DNA of 64,000 bases from NCBI RefSeq assembly GCF_001742425.1, contig NZ_MJEH01000062.1:62001-126000 (forward strand). The letters are read 5' to 3'. The position numbers were made by a program, and so were the translations under genes. The notes below the pieces were generated by a model that saw nothing but the letters and a program-made list of their open reading frames with translations, was not told where the DNA came from and ran no database searches. Positions 8,494 to 17,236 of this stretch are shown here, piece by piece. This stretch comes from Bacillus solimangrovi. Lineage in GTDB: Bacteria; Bacillota; Bacilli; Bacillales; Bacillaceae_N. The stretch's first letter is position 1; the number at the start of each line of letters is the position of its first letter.

Positions 8494-9333
8494 ATGAATA
8501 AAACGAAAAAAAAGATAATAGCATTAACACTATCAGCAGCAATAATGGGAGGAGGATTCACAGCACTTAATACTGATGCATTCGCAAGCTCTAAAAACGA
8601 TAGTGAAATTACAGTTGAAGCAATTCAATTAGCGAATCAAGTTAAAAGTGTAGCAACTTTATCAGAGTTCAGTAAAATTCAATTTGAAGATTTCACTTTT
8701 GGTAAATTTCATGGTGGGTTAGCTATTGATTATCCAGAAAATGGTACAGTAATACTTACTGATTCATTAGGAGAATCGGTTGAAGTAAACGAAGATCTAT
8801 TTTACAAATACGTTGAAGAACCAGACTTAGACCCGTTATTTGAATATGAAAATCTTACAGGTTCAGAGAAAGAGAGACAAGAATTAAAAGAGAAAGAAAA
8901 TCAAATCATTCGTGAAGATCCATGGGCAATGATGTATAACGATGTAGAAAGAAAGCAGATTAATACAGAAGGAAAAACATTCGGTCAAGTATATGAAGAA
9001 ACAGGGATTTCAAAATTTGATGCAAATATATTAGAGGACAAATCATTGCAAGGAAGCAAAGACTTTCTCGCAGATGAATATGGAATTGTAGAATTAACTG
9101 AGAAAACAATGGAACAATTGAACGAAGCTGAAAAGTTCGTACGAGTAAGTCATTTTTATGGTGTTGAAACAGAAGGTAAAACGTTAGAACAAATTAAAGA
9201 AGAAGTACTTAATAATAATGCTACATTACGTCTGATAGAAGTATCGAAAGACATGCCTTATGATCCGAACTGGTTGATAGAAAAAGAAAACTGGTGGTTT
9301 GAGTTATATGGAACTACTGGAGTAAACCAATAA
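8494..9333 (+). CDS. secreted protein of unknown family, tandem paralogue 3
   Basis: A 279-residue relative of the two genes upstream, but its signal peptide lacks the cysteine and instead offers a signal-peptidase-I site after DAFA near residue 31, so it is probably released, while its paralogues may be anchored. It keeps LTGSE followed by ER, EGKT-type repeats (the second copy reads EKTMEQ) and the YDPNWLIEK tail with paired tryptophans. GAGAGGAA precedes the ATG. It is the most diverged intact member and the closest to the pseudogene. A strong terminator follows. Function unknown. Confidence 0.8.
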   Translation: MNKTKKKIIALTLSAAIMGGGFTALNTDAFASSKNDSEITVEAIQLANQVKSVATLSEFSKIQFEDFTFGKFHGGLAIDYPENGTVILTDSLGESVEVNEDLFYKYVEEPDLDPLFEYENLTGSEKERQELKEKENQIIREDPWAMMYNDVERKQINTEGKTFGQVYEETGISKFDANILEDKSLQGSKDFLADEYGIVELTEKTMEQLNEAEKFVRVSHFYGVETEGKTLEQIKEEVLNNNATLRLIEVSKDMPYDPNWLIEKENWWFELYGTTGVNQ

Positions 9334-9348
9334 TTAACATGCAAAATT

Positions 9349-9390
9349 TTAAAAGCACCTCCATTTTCTAACATTGGAGGTGCTTTTCTT
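9349..9390 (+). terminator. intrinsic terminator after paralogue 3
   Basis: AAAAGCACCTCCA pairs with TGGAGGTGCTTTT, with a terminal T-run. It marks the end of the secreted-protein cluster. Confidence 0.85.
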
Positions 9391-9540
9391 ATGTCTATAT
9401 TTACAGTAGAAGAAAAAGTAATGAGCCTTCTCTTCAGGCACATTATTAAACAAAATTTCTGAATGTATAGGCAACTTGGTGCTGGTTTCGTACAATGGTA
9501 TAATGAATCGGAATTAAATCTACATATACATGGAGGAAGT

Positions 9541-9999
9541 ATGCTCACATTTGAAGAAAAACTAACGATAATCGATTCTTTTACAGAATTAGATCGAAAA
9601 AACGTTTCGCTCGGTCGTGTTAACTACCATTTTGAAGGAAGTGGTACGGAGAAGAAAATTGTTGTCTATCACTTACATCCAAATGGAAATGGGTTTGTTT
9701 ATACAGGATTAATGGAAGGTTATCCAACGAATAATAAAGGAATGACAAATATTCGTGATTTCTCTGAAGTAGAACTTCGTACAGTAATAGAAGAATCGAT
9801 TCAGTCTCTTTTGCCTAGACCTGACGAAGAGCCAATTCAAATTGAAGAAGAATGGGTGAATTCAGAAAATCAATCATTAGTATTAGTGAATGAAGATGAT
9901 ATGTGGAATGTGTATGCTGGACGGAATTTAGATGGAACATTCCCGTCTTATAATGAGGCAAAACAATACCTTGATGAAGAAGGTTTCAAACGAAGATAG
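9541..9999 (+). CDS. conserved hypothetical protein, Bacillus type
   Basis: A 152-residue, acidic, soluble protein without signal peptide or membrane helix. The segment VVYHLHPNGNGFVY (around 39-52) and the following ...NIRDFSEVELR look like a conserved Bacillaceae hypothetical family I have seen but cannot name. I chose the ATG at 9541 because GGAGGAAGT lies directly before it; an ATG at 9463 gives 26 more residues but has no ribosome site. The last ~45 residues (from about 108, with VLVNEDDMWNVYAGR) resemble a short separate beta-rich module. It is likely monocistronic, with a hairpin downstream. Confidence 0.7.
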   Translation: MLTFEEKLTIIDSFTELDRKNVSLGRVNYHFEGSGTEKKIVVYHLHPNGNGFVYTGLMEGYPTNNKGMTNIRDFSEVELRTVIEESIQSLLPRPDEEPIQIEEEWVNSENQSLVLVNEDDMWNVYAGRNLDGTFPSYNEAKQYLDEEGFKRR

Positions 10000-10034
10000 T
10001 AACGTTTGCTAACTTATTGTTTCTACAGGTAAAT

Positions 10035-10077
10035 GAAGTGCAGTGCTTTGATAGTAGAGTTCAAAGTACTGCACTTC
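10035..10077. terminator. bidirectional terminator hairpin
   Basis: GAAGTGCAGTGCTTTGA pairs with TCAAAGTACTGCACTTC (one mismatch) between two convergent genes. The stem is 17 bases, long enough to serve both strands. Confidence 0.75.
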
Positions 10078-10105
10078 CGCATTTTACTAGTTAAATCACT
10101 AGCCG

Positions 10106-10498
10106 TTAATTATTTTCTTCATTAAACCATAGTGGGTCGTTGTCATCTACTTCACCATTATAGTTAATAAGGATTTCTTCTCCTGCTGTTATATTTGTGT
10201 ATGCGAAGAATTTAAACGTATGGTCTTCAAAACTAATTTCATAATTAGCATTCGGCTCATATGAATGGTTGAAGAGCATACCATAACCTAATAGGATGGC
10301 AGAGTGGTTTTTGCCGTATTCAAATGCATAATCTGCGAGAAGTGTTTTTTCAATGAATTCATGTTCTGCATTAGGATAAGGTAGAACTGGTGCTTCATGA
10401 ATGAGTTCACCTTTCTCTATATCACGTGTTGCAAATACACCTCTATTTAATTCTCCATTGCTTAGTGTAGAAGTTTTTATTTCAACCAATGTGGTCAC
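10106..10498 (-). CDS. SET-domain protein
   Basis: A 130-residue protein made of one compact SET domain. It shows the opening RGVFATRDIEKGE, the NHS motif in FNHSYEPNANY and the closing GEEILINYNGE, the elements that form the pseudoknot and S-adenosylmethionine site of SET methyltransferases. Small stand-alone SET proteins occur in many bacteria; their substrates are mostly unknown and need not be histones. It is transcribed alone, convergent with the preceding hypothetical gene and divergent from the helicase gene. Confidence 0.85.
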   Translation of the reverse strand: MTTLVEIKTSTLSNGELNRGVFATRDIEKGELIHEAPVLPYPNAEHEFIEKTLLADYAFEYGKNHSAILLGYGMLFNHSYEPNANYEISFEDHTFKFFAYTNITAGEEILINYNGEVDDNDPLWFNEENN

Positions 10499-10714
10499 CT
10501 ACGCCTTCTTTTGTTTGGAAGTTTAATACCTTTTTAAGTGTGACAGTTGATGAGGCAGAAAGCAACTGTCTTATCCAAAGAATTAATATATGAGTAAAGG
10601 TTTATGGAGTATGCTTATGAAATAAAACCATCTCAAACATCGTTATAAGTAGTAGTAATCTTGTTCGTCTTTTTAGGAAAACTATTAAAGTATTTAACAG
10701 AATGGGGTAATAAC

Positions 10715-12160
10715 ATGAGTAAAAGAAGTTTTGAAGCATATGATTTATGTGAGCAGATTTTGAAAGCTCTCTCTAGTTTGAACTATGAAGAACCAACAGA
10801 AGTACAAGCTAAAGTTATTCCATATGCATTACAAATGAAAGATCTAATTGTGAAATCACAAACAGGTAGTGGGAAGACAGCAGCATTTGCTATTCCGATC
10901 TGTGAGTTAGTTGAATGGGAAGAGAATAAACCACAAGCTCTAATTTTAACCCCAACTCGAGAACTTGCTGCTCAAGTGAAAGAAGATATATCAAATATAG
11001 GAAGATTCAAACGAATCAAAGCAACGGCTGTATACGGAAAACAACCTTTTGCGAAACAGAAAATAGAATTGAAACAAAAATCACATGTCGTTGTAGGTAC
11101 TCCTGGCAGAGTCTTGGATCATATAGAAAAAGGCACACTCGTCATTGAACGATTGAAATACCTTATTATCGATGAGGCTGATGAGATGCTTAATATGGGT
11201 TTTATTGATCAAGTGGAAGCAATTATAGAGAGGCTGCCATCCGAACGAGTGACATTATTGTTTTCTGCAACATTACCAGAAGATATTAAACAACTTTCTG
11301 ATCAGTATATGAACGAGCCAAAGAATATAGAGGTTGAAGCTTCTAGTATTACAGCGAATAAAATTGAACACGCCCTTATTGAGGTGGATGAACGAGATAA
11401 ATTTACCTTGTTGAAAGATGTAACGATCGTTGAGAATCCAGATAGCTGTATTATTTTTTGTCGAACACAAGAGAGGGTTGATGAGTTGTTTGAGAAGTTG
11501 GATGATCTTCATTATCCTGTTGATAAACTTCATGGGGGAATGATACAGGAAGATCGTTTTGATGTAATGGATGAATTCAAAAGAGGAGAATTTCGTTATT
11601 TAGTTGCGACGGATGTTGCAGCAAGAGGCATTGATGTAGAAGATATAACACATGTTATCAATTATGACTTACCATTAGAAAAGGAAAGTTATGTACATCG
11701 AACGGGAAGAACAGGACGAGCAGGTAAAGAGGGGAAAGCTCTCACATTTGTTACTTCTTATGAACAGAAATTTGTTGAAGGTATTGAAGAGTATATCGGT
11801 TTTGAACTACCCCAAATTGACGCGCCTTCAAAAGCGAAGATTGCAAGTGCAAAATCAGCATTTGAAAATAAACTTAATGAAGAGCCTGAAATAAAGGAAG
11901 ATAAAAATACAGTGTTGAATCAAGATATTATGAAACTTTATTTCAATGGTGGTAAGAAAAAGAAGATTAGAGCAGTTGATTTTGTTGGAACGATCGCCAA
12001 AATAGCTGGTGTATCAGCCGCTGATATTGGGATTATTACGATACAGGAAAATCATTCATATGTAGATATATTAAACGGCAAAGGTTCACTTGTATTACAT
12101 GAGATGAAGAAAACGACAGTAAAGGGTAAAAAATTAAAGGTACATGAAGCGAAAAAGTAA
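10715..12160 (+). CDS. dbpA: DEAD-box RNA helicase, DbpA/YxiN type
   Basis: A 481-residue ATP-dependent RNA helicase. Visible motifs in order are the Q-motif region, TGSGKT (Walker A), PTRELA, TPGR, DEAD in [12 protein letters not shown], and HRTGRTGR. The last ~75 residues (from [19 protein letters not shown]) are the RNA-binding domain that directs this subfamily to hairpin 92 of 23S rRNA, so a role in 50S ribosome assembly is expected. I chose the ATG at 10715, preceded by GGGGTAA; an earlier in-frame start at 10661 has no ribosome site and lacks family resemblance. Confidence 0.93.
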   Translation: MSKRSFEAYDLCEQILKALSSLNYEEPTEVQAKVIPYALQMKDLIVKSQTGSGKTAAFAIPICELVEWEENKPQALILTPTRELAAQVKEDISNIGRFKRIKATAVYGKQPFAKQKIELKQKSHVVVGTPGRVLDHIEKGTLVIERLKYLIIDEADEMLNMGFIDQVEAIIERLPSERVTLLFSATLPEDIKQLSDQYMNEPKNIEVEASSITANKIEHALIEVDERDKFTLLKDVTIVENPDSCIIFCRTQERVDELFEKLDDLHYPVDKLHGGMIQEDRFDVMDEFKRGEFRYLVATDVAARGIDVEDITHVINYDLPLEKESYVHRTGRTGRAGKEGKALTFVTSYEQKFVEGIEEYIGFELPQIDAPSKAKIASAKSAFENKLNEEPEIKEDKNTVLNQDIMKLYFNGGKKKKIRAVDFVGTIAKIAGVSAADIGIITIQENHSYVDILNGKGSLVLHEMKKTTVKGKKLKVHEAKK

Positions 12161-12302
12161 GTTATTTGGAGCTTAAAAGGCGGCATAATGGGATAATTCG
12201 TTGGACAAGTACTTTATTGGATATCATTTAATAACGATCTACTAATACCTTGCATAATATTTATATATAGTTATACATGCTATAATTTAGTTATGACGTA
12301 GT

Positions 12303-12360
12303 AACTTCCGTTAAGATTCCCACTCAATATTTGTGAGAATCAACGGAAGTTTCGCTTTAT
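12303..12360. repeat. palindromic sequence sharing ends with the 5.2 kb element
   Basis: AACTTCCGTT (12303) pairs with AACGGAAGTT (12342), with an inner GATTC/GAATC pair. Within it, TTAAGATTCCCACT and GGAAGTTTCGCTTTAT match the two ends of the 163-base element at 5166-5328 with one difference each. It could be a deletion derivative of the same element, or a terminator for the helicase gene. No open frame is present in this gap. Confidence 0.45.
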
Positions 12361-12435
12361 AAGACGTGGAGAGTTATCTTTAGATACTTTTTAAACAGTA
12401 ATCATGAATTTCGAATTTGAACGAGGGGTGAGAGG

Positions 12436-13101
12436 ATGTTTTCAAAAGAGGAACGTGATGTTGTCTATCGAGTCATTGAGAGAAGAAGGGATATTCGTTC
12501 TTTTTTACCGAACCCAATACCAGTGGAAGCAATACAAAGAATTCTTGCGGCAGGTCATAGTGGACCATCTGTTGGTTTTATGCAACCTTGGAATTTTATA
12601 TTAATAACTACTGATGAAGTGAAAGAAAGGTTAGCGTGGGCAGCGGAAAAAGAAAGAAAAGCACTGGCAATTCATTATGATGGTGAAAAGAAAAATAATT
12701 TTTTAGAATTGAAGGTCGAAGGTTTGAAGCAGGCTCCATTAACGATTTGCGTTACGTGTGATCCGACTCGTGGTGGATCTCATGTTCTTGGTCGTAATTC
12801 AATTCCAGAAACGGATATTATGTCTGTCTCATGTGCCATTCAAAATATGTGGCTTGCCTCATGTGTTGAAGGAATAGCATTGGGTTGGGTGAGCTTTTAC
12901 AAAAAGAATGATGTAAGAGATATTTTGAATATACCACCACACATTGACCCAGTTGCACTTCTGTCATTAGGTTACACAGAGAATTATCCAGACTCTCCAA
13001 TATTAGAACTTCAGAACTGGGAGAAACGTCGCGACCTACAAAAGCTCATTTATTTTGAAAAATGGGGAGCAGAAGGGGAGTTGAAATCAGAAATTGACTA
13101 A
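12436..13101 (+). CDS. bluB: 5,6-dimethylbenzimidazole synthase (BluB)
   Basis: A 221-residue nitroreductase-fold flavoprotein. BluB turns reduced FMN and oxygen into 5,6-dimethylbenzimidazole, the lower ligand of vitamin B12. The N-terminal RRDIRSFLPNPIP and AGHSGPSVGFMQPWNFI are the BluB-specific signatures, separating it from general nitroreductases. AGGGGTGAGAGG precedes the ATG. No other cobalamin gene lies nearby; the next gene, an oxidoreductase, overlaps its stop by 8 bases. Confidence 0.88.
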   Translation: MFSKEERDVVYRVIERRRDIRSFLPNPIPVEAIQRILAAGHSGPSVGFMQPWNFILITTDEVKERLAWAAEKERKALAIHYDGEKKNNFLELKVEGLKQAPLTICVTCDPTRGGSHVLGRNSIPETDIMSVSCAIQNMWLASCVEGIALGWVSFYKKNDVRDILNIPPHIDPVALLSLGYTENYPDSPILELQNWEKRRDLQKLIYFEKWGAEGELKSEID

Positions 13102-14032
13102 ACCTCGTATTGGAATTGTTGGGTTAGGGGATATTGCTCAAAAAGTTTACCTACCTATATTAACTAAAGAAGAAAACTGGTCATTAGTGGGTGCGTTCAC
13201 TCCAAATGTGAAGAAAAGAAATGACCTTTGCTCAACATATAGAATAGAAGGTTTTCCTGATTTAAGTAGTTTATCTTCTCAATGTGATATTGTTTTTGTT
13301 CATAGCTCTACTGATTCTCATTTTGAAATTGTGAAGACATTATTAGAACGTGGAAAAGACGTGTATGTAGATAAGCCGCTTGCTGCAACTTATCGAGAGG
13401 CTGAACAGCTAGTTGAATTGTCGATCAAGCTGAATCGGAAACTAATGGTTGGATTTAATCGTAGATTCGCACCACTTTATCAAAAGGCTAAAAATAAAGT
13501 AGATGAAGTTTCGTGGATCAGAATGGAGAAACATCGTCCAAACACGATCAATCGTGTTCCTTTCGAAGAAACATTATTAGATGATTATATACACCTTATA
13601 GATACAGTCAGATGGCTTTCAGATGGAAAAATGCAAATTGAAGGCGGCCTTATCGTTACAAACAGTGAGCACCACCTTATTAATAGCCAACATACGTTCA
13701 GTTGTAATCAAGACTTAACGAGAGTGTATACTGGTATGCACCGTAAAGCGGGTACTGGTCTAGAGTTATTAGAGTTAGTTGGAACCGATCGAATCATGAG
13801 AGTGAAAAACCTCCATACGTTAGAAATTGAAGAAAACAATGTGGTAACAAAAACTGAGTCAGGATCATGGGATACAATTTTGAAGGAAAAAGGATTTGTA
13901 GGTGCGATTCATCATTTTGTTGAAGCGGTTGAAGGTGACACTGAACCAATCGTCAATGGTGTTGAGGCTTTAGAGACGCAACGGATGATGGAGCAGTTAC
14001 TACTCACGAGTAGCATAAAAGAAATGGAGTAG
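13094..14032 (+). CDS. Gfo/Idh/MocA-family NAD(P)-dependent oxidoreductase
   Basis: A 312-residue dehydrogenase. The N-terminal Rossmann fold has GIVGLGDIAQKVYLP, followed by the family's DVYVDKPLA (EKP-like) motif near residue 97 and GFNRRFAP near 121; a C-terminal alpha/beta substrate domain follows. It begins with TTG overlapping the bluB stop codon, so translation is probably coupled. The family oxidises sugars, inositols or related compounds; the substrate cannot be told. A weak hairpin (GTCCTC/GAGGAC) lies just after the stop. Confidence 0.85.
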   Translation: MTKPRIGIVGLGDIAQKVYLPILTKEENWSLVGAFTPNVKKRNDLCSTYRIEGFPDLSSLSSQCDIVFVHSSTDSHFEIVKTLLERGKDVYVDKPLAATYREAEQLVELSIKLNRKLMVGFNRRFAPLYQKAKNKVDEVSWIRMEKHRPNTINRVPFEETLLDDYIHLIDTVRWLSDGKMQIEGGLIVTNSEHHLINSQHTFSCNQDLTRVYTGMHRKAGTGLELLELVGTDRIMRVKNLHTLEIEENNVVTKTESGSWDTILKEKGFVGAIHHFVEAVEGDTEPIVNGVEALETQRMMEQLLLTSSIKEME

Positions 14033-14117
14033 GTCCTCGTTGAATGAAAGTAGAGGACTTACTCCTATTTTTAATTAGTTAGATTTACTGTTAAGCTGCT
14101 TTTATAAGTGTAAGCTA

Positions 14118-15710
14118 TTATTTTTTTATATAGACTGATTGAATGATTGTTCGTTTGAATGGGTTTCCGTCTGCTGTCTTCCCAGAAATGTTGAATGTTA
14201 TATTATAAGTCCCAGGCTCTGTAATTTCTGGCATATCTACAATCAATTCATTATCTTTTTCTTTCTTTACTTTATTTTTCTTATCTGAACTTTTCTTGTT
14301 TTTAAGCTTTTTATCTTTTGATTTTTGGGCTTTTATGTCGATATCAAAGGAATCCATATCCCATTTTTCAGCATCTTTCACTTTGAATCGAACAGTTGAG
14401 TCTTTCTTCACTTTAGTATTAAATAAGCTTTTCTTATCAAGCTCAATTGTCTCTTCTCCAATGAAATGAGTCATTGAAAGGTAAGCATCCTTCTTCTCGC
14501 TATTCATTGTCACTTTCCAAGCACCTTGTTCAGGGCTATCAATAGAATATTGTTGGATCGTTGCATTTTTGAATATTTGTGTGTCCTCACTCTTATCATA
14601 TTCAGAACTTGTTAAGTCGTAAATTTCGCCATTTGGAGACGTTAATTCAACACTTGTATCATCATCTGCAGTCCATACTTGGAAGATTACTGAATCATAA
14701 TCATTTTCAACATATACATCTTGTTGAACGGATTGACCTTCATCTAGTTCTCCACCTTCAATAAGGCGCTCAGGAATATCTTCTTCATGATTTATTGATT
14801 TAAACATTACTTCTTGTTGAGTAGAATTAGTGCCAACTAACTTACTATCGAAATAAGAGAATATTTCGCTTCCGATACGAATATTATCATGGTTTAAATC
14901 AAGCGTATCAATATGTTCTGCATATGGTAACTTCGTACTCGTTACTGGAACGAGACCATCGTTATCTTCCCATATGTATAAACCACCGGAGTATAGAGCT
15001 GAACCGAAAGGACCCCAATCTGTTCCTGCTAATGTAAAGTATTTGTTCTTAGTTGCATTTTCATGGTTATCTGTGATATTACGGAAATTTTCCATCTCAC
15101 CTGTTTGTAAGACTAGGCTTCCTTCATCACCATATCCAATTAATTCTGCAATCCAGTTTGCCCACCAACTATTTGCTGCATCAGCTAGTGGTGTACCATG
15201 ATGTGGAGAGGATAATGTGACGATATTATTTACATATTGCCAAGCATCGTAGTGAATGAGTGCTGATTGCGTATCGATTCCACCTTTAGAATGAGCAACA
15301 ATGTTAACGCTTTCATTAAAGTGTTGATTAATTTCCTCTAGCATACTAGCCAGCATCTCTCCATTTTTCCACATATCAGCAGCATCGCCACCTGTTGCGT
15401 CTTCTAATTGTACGAAAGCAGTCCGGTAGCCATTATCATATGCGATTTGGTACATGTCATTATCCCCATAGTATACAGTCTCTTCAAACCAATCCTGAGC
15501 TTGTCCATGTAAACCTTGAACAAATACAATCGGTGGTTTGTCTAAGTCTACATTTGGTGGAGTTAATCCAACATACCAAGTACCTGGTGTATTCGTGATT
15601 TCCTCAATTGTTTTCACTTCAGCTGCATTAACGTGTGTAGGGTTTAGACTAGTTGCAAAAAACATAAAACATAGTGCTAGAGTAAAACTAACTTTCAACA
15701 CATTCCTCAC
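14118..15710 (-). CDS. secreted lipase/esterase with C-terminal beta-sandwich region
   Basis: A 530-residue exported alpha/beta-hydrolase. The first ~30 residues are a signal peptide with a likely cut after VNAA. The catalytic domain contains the nucleophile elbow AHSKGG (Ser141), Asp251 in DNDGLVP and His274 in LNHDNIR, a plausible triad, with the oxyanion segment FVQGLHG near 64-70. Residues from ~310 form a beta-rich region resembling Ig-like extracellular modules, interrupted by a lysine-rich linker (~435-460). It starts with GTG behind AGGGGTGAT. It probably hydrolyses lipid esters outside the cell. Confidence 0.85.
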   Translation of the reverse strand: MRNVLKVSFTLALCFMFFATSLNPTHVNAAEVKTIEEITNTPGTWYVGLTPPNVDLDKPPIVFVQGLHGQAQDWFEETVYYGDNDMYQIAYDNGYRTAFVQLEDATGGDAADMWKNGEMLASMLEEINQHFNESVNIVAHSKGGIDTQSALIHYDAWQYVNNIVTLSSPHHGTPLADAANSWWANWIAELIGYGDEGSLVLQTGEMENFRNITDNHENATKNKYFTLAGTDWGPFGSALYSGGLYIWEDNDGLVPVTSTKLPYAEHIDTLDLNHDNIRIGSEIFSYFDSKLVGTNSTQQEVMFKSINHEEDIPERLIEGGELDEGQSVQQDVYVENDYDSVIFQVWTADDDTSVELTSPNGEIYDLTSSEYDKSEDTQIFKNATIQQYSIDSPEQGAWKVTMNSEKKDAYLSMTHFIGEETIELDKKSLFNTKVKKDSTVRFKVKDAEKWDMDSFDIDIKAQKSKDKKLKNKKSSDKKNKVKKEKDNELIVDMPEITEPGTYNITFNISGKTADGNPFKRTIIQSVYIKK

Positions 15711-15930
15711 TAAATCACCCCTATTAGTAGTATATGATACAAATTGATATTATCAGATAATTCTATTTATTACAAATTAAATGATAATAAACATTATTAT
15801 ATATAAGTTATAAATTTTGATTTATACCATAAAAAAGTTAAAAATGGTTAAATTTAGTTTCTTTTGAAAGGTTGTAAAAAAATAAATTTAGTAAATGCTA
15901 AATTTAAGAAACTATAGTAAAGGAGAATTT

Positions 15931-17004
15931 ATGGTGAATAAAAATCGGATTATAACGTATTTGCTATTCATTGCGATGCTTACTACTATGTCTCCAATTG
16001 TTGAAGCGCAAGAATCAAAGTTACCTGAAGCAGCTATTTATATCGATAAACAACCTATAAATACGAGATATATTATGAGAGATGATCATTTACTCGTACC
16101 AGCTCTCTTTCTCAAGAATACTGGTGCTCAAGTTGATAAGAATGAAAAATATAATTCTATAGTATTTAAAATGAAAAATAAGCTGTTTTCGTTGCCGATT
16201 GGTACAAATTATTTAGATGACTATAATTCGTGGTTGGACATATGGAAAAGGAGTACTATTTCTACTGCGACAGTGAATTTTAGAGGAGAAATATTTGTTC
16301 CTTTAATAGATGTTGCTACTAAATTAGGAATGAATGTTACGTATGATTCGGTTAATAAGACTACATTAATTACGACCAATTACACGATAGAATCAAATTT
16401 AGTTCGTAATGTTAATACAACTGAAAAGCTAGTAGCCTTGACATTTGATGATGGACCAGAAGATAAATATACACCTGAAATCTTAGATATATTAAAAGAA
16501 AAGGGTGTAAAAGCAACATTTTATGTTGTCGGACAGCAAATTGAAAAATTTCCAGAACAGATGAGAAGAATTGTGAATGAAGGTCATGGCATAGGTAATC
16601 ACACATGGAGTCATCCAGATTTGAAAAACAAATGGTCGGCAACTGTAAAGGAAGAATTATTATCGACTCAAGATCAAATCGAAAAAGTAGTAGGACTTCA
16701 ATCAGATTTAGTTCGTCCACCATATGGTTCTTATACGAAAGCGGAGACGGTACTCTTTAATGAAATTGGTTTGAAAAATATTTTGTGGAATGTAGATACA
16801 GAAGATTGGAGTGGGAACTCTGCAGATGAGATCTTGAGTAATGTAAGAAAGGATCTTGCTCCAGGAAGCATTGTTTTACAACATAATTTTGGTGGTAACT
16901 TCTTAGACGGAACAGTTGAAGCTCTCCCAAGAATCATTGATGAATTACATGAGGAAGGATATCAATTCGTTACGATTCATACATTGTTAGATAGAGCAAA
17001 ATGA
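15931..17004 (+). CDS. secreted polysaccharide deacetylase with copper-amine-oxidase-like N-terminal domain
   Basis: A 357-residue exported enzyme. A signal peptide (cut after VEA near 26) leads into a ~110-residue beta domain with the pattern of the 'copper amine oxidase N-terminal' module, usually a wall-associated region. The NodB deacetylase domain follows: TFDDGPED (metal-binding Asp), HTWSHPD (the two His ligands) and RPPYGS. It should deacetylate peptidoglycan or another wall glycan. AAAGGAG lies 5 bases before the ATG; a GTG one codon later is equally possible. Confidence 0.88.
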   Translation: MVNKNRIITYLLFIAMLTTMSPIVEAQESKLPEAAIYIDKQPINTRYIMRDDHLLVPALFLKNTGAQVDKNEKYNSIVFKMKNKLFSLPIGTNYLDDYNSWLDIWKRSTISTATVNFRGEIFVPLIDVATKLGMNVTYDSVNKTTLITTNYTIESNLVRNVNTTEKLVALTFDDGPEDKYTPEILDILKEKGVKATFYVVGQQIEKFPEQMRRIVNEGHGIGNHTWSHPDLKNKWSATVKEELLSTQDQIEKVVGLQSDLVRPPYGSYTKAETVLFNEIGLKNILWNVDTEDWSGNSADEILSNVRKDLAPGSIVLQHNFGGNFLDGTVEALPRIIDELHEEGYQFVTIHTLLDRAK

Positions 17005-17038
17005 TGTTTTTAATAAAGTGTACACTTCAACAGATATA

Positions 17039-17072
17039 ACCTCCTAATCGTTCAATAATTGGGAGGTTGTTT
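17039..17072 (+). terminator. terminator of the deacetylase gene
   Basis: AACCTCC pairs with GGAGGTT, followed by GTTTGTTT. Confidence 0.75.
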
Positions 17073-17236
17073 GTTTAATACGCCTTTTTATTTTTAAATT
17101 ATTGAAAATTATGTAAAATTTATCAATAATCTAATATGTTTTAATAATGTGAGCTTATAATAATGTTGAGTCGTTATAATGAATGCATGGGAGGTAGATG
17201 CCTTACTTTAATATATGAACGTATTGGAGGAAGTGT

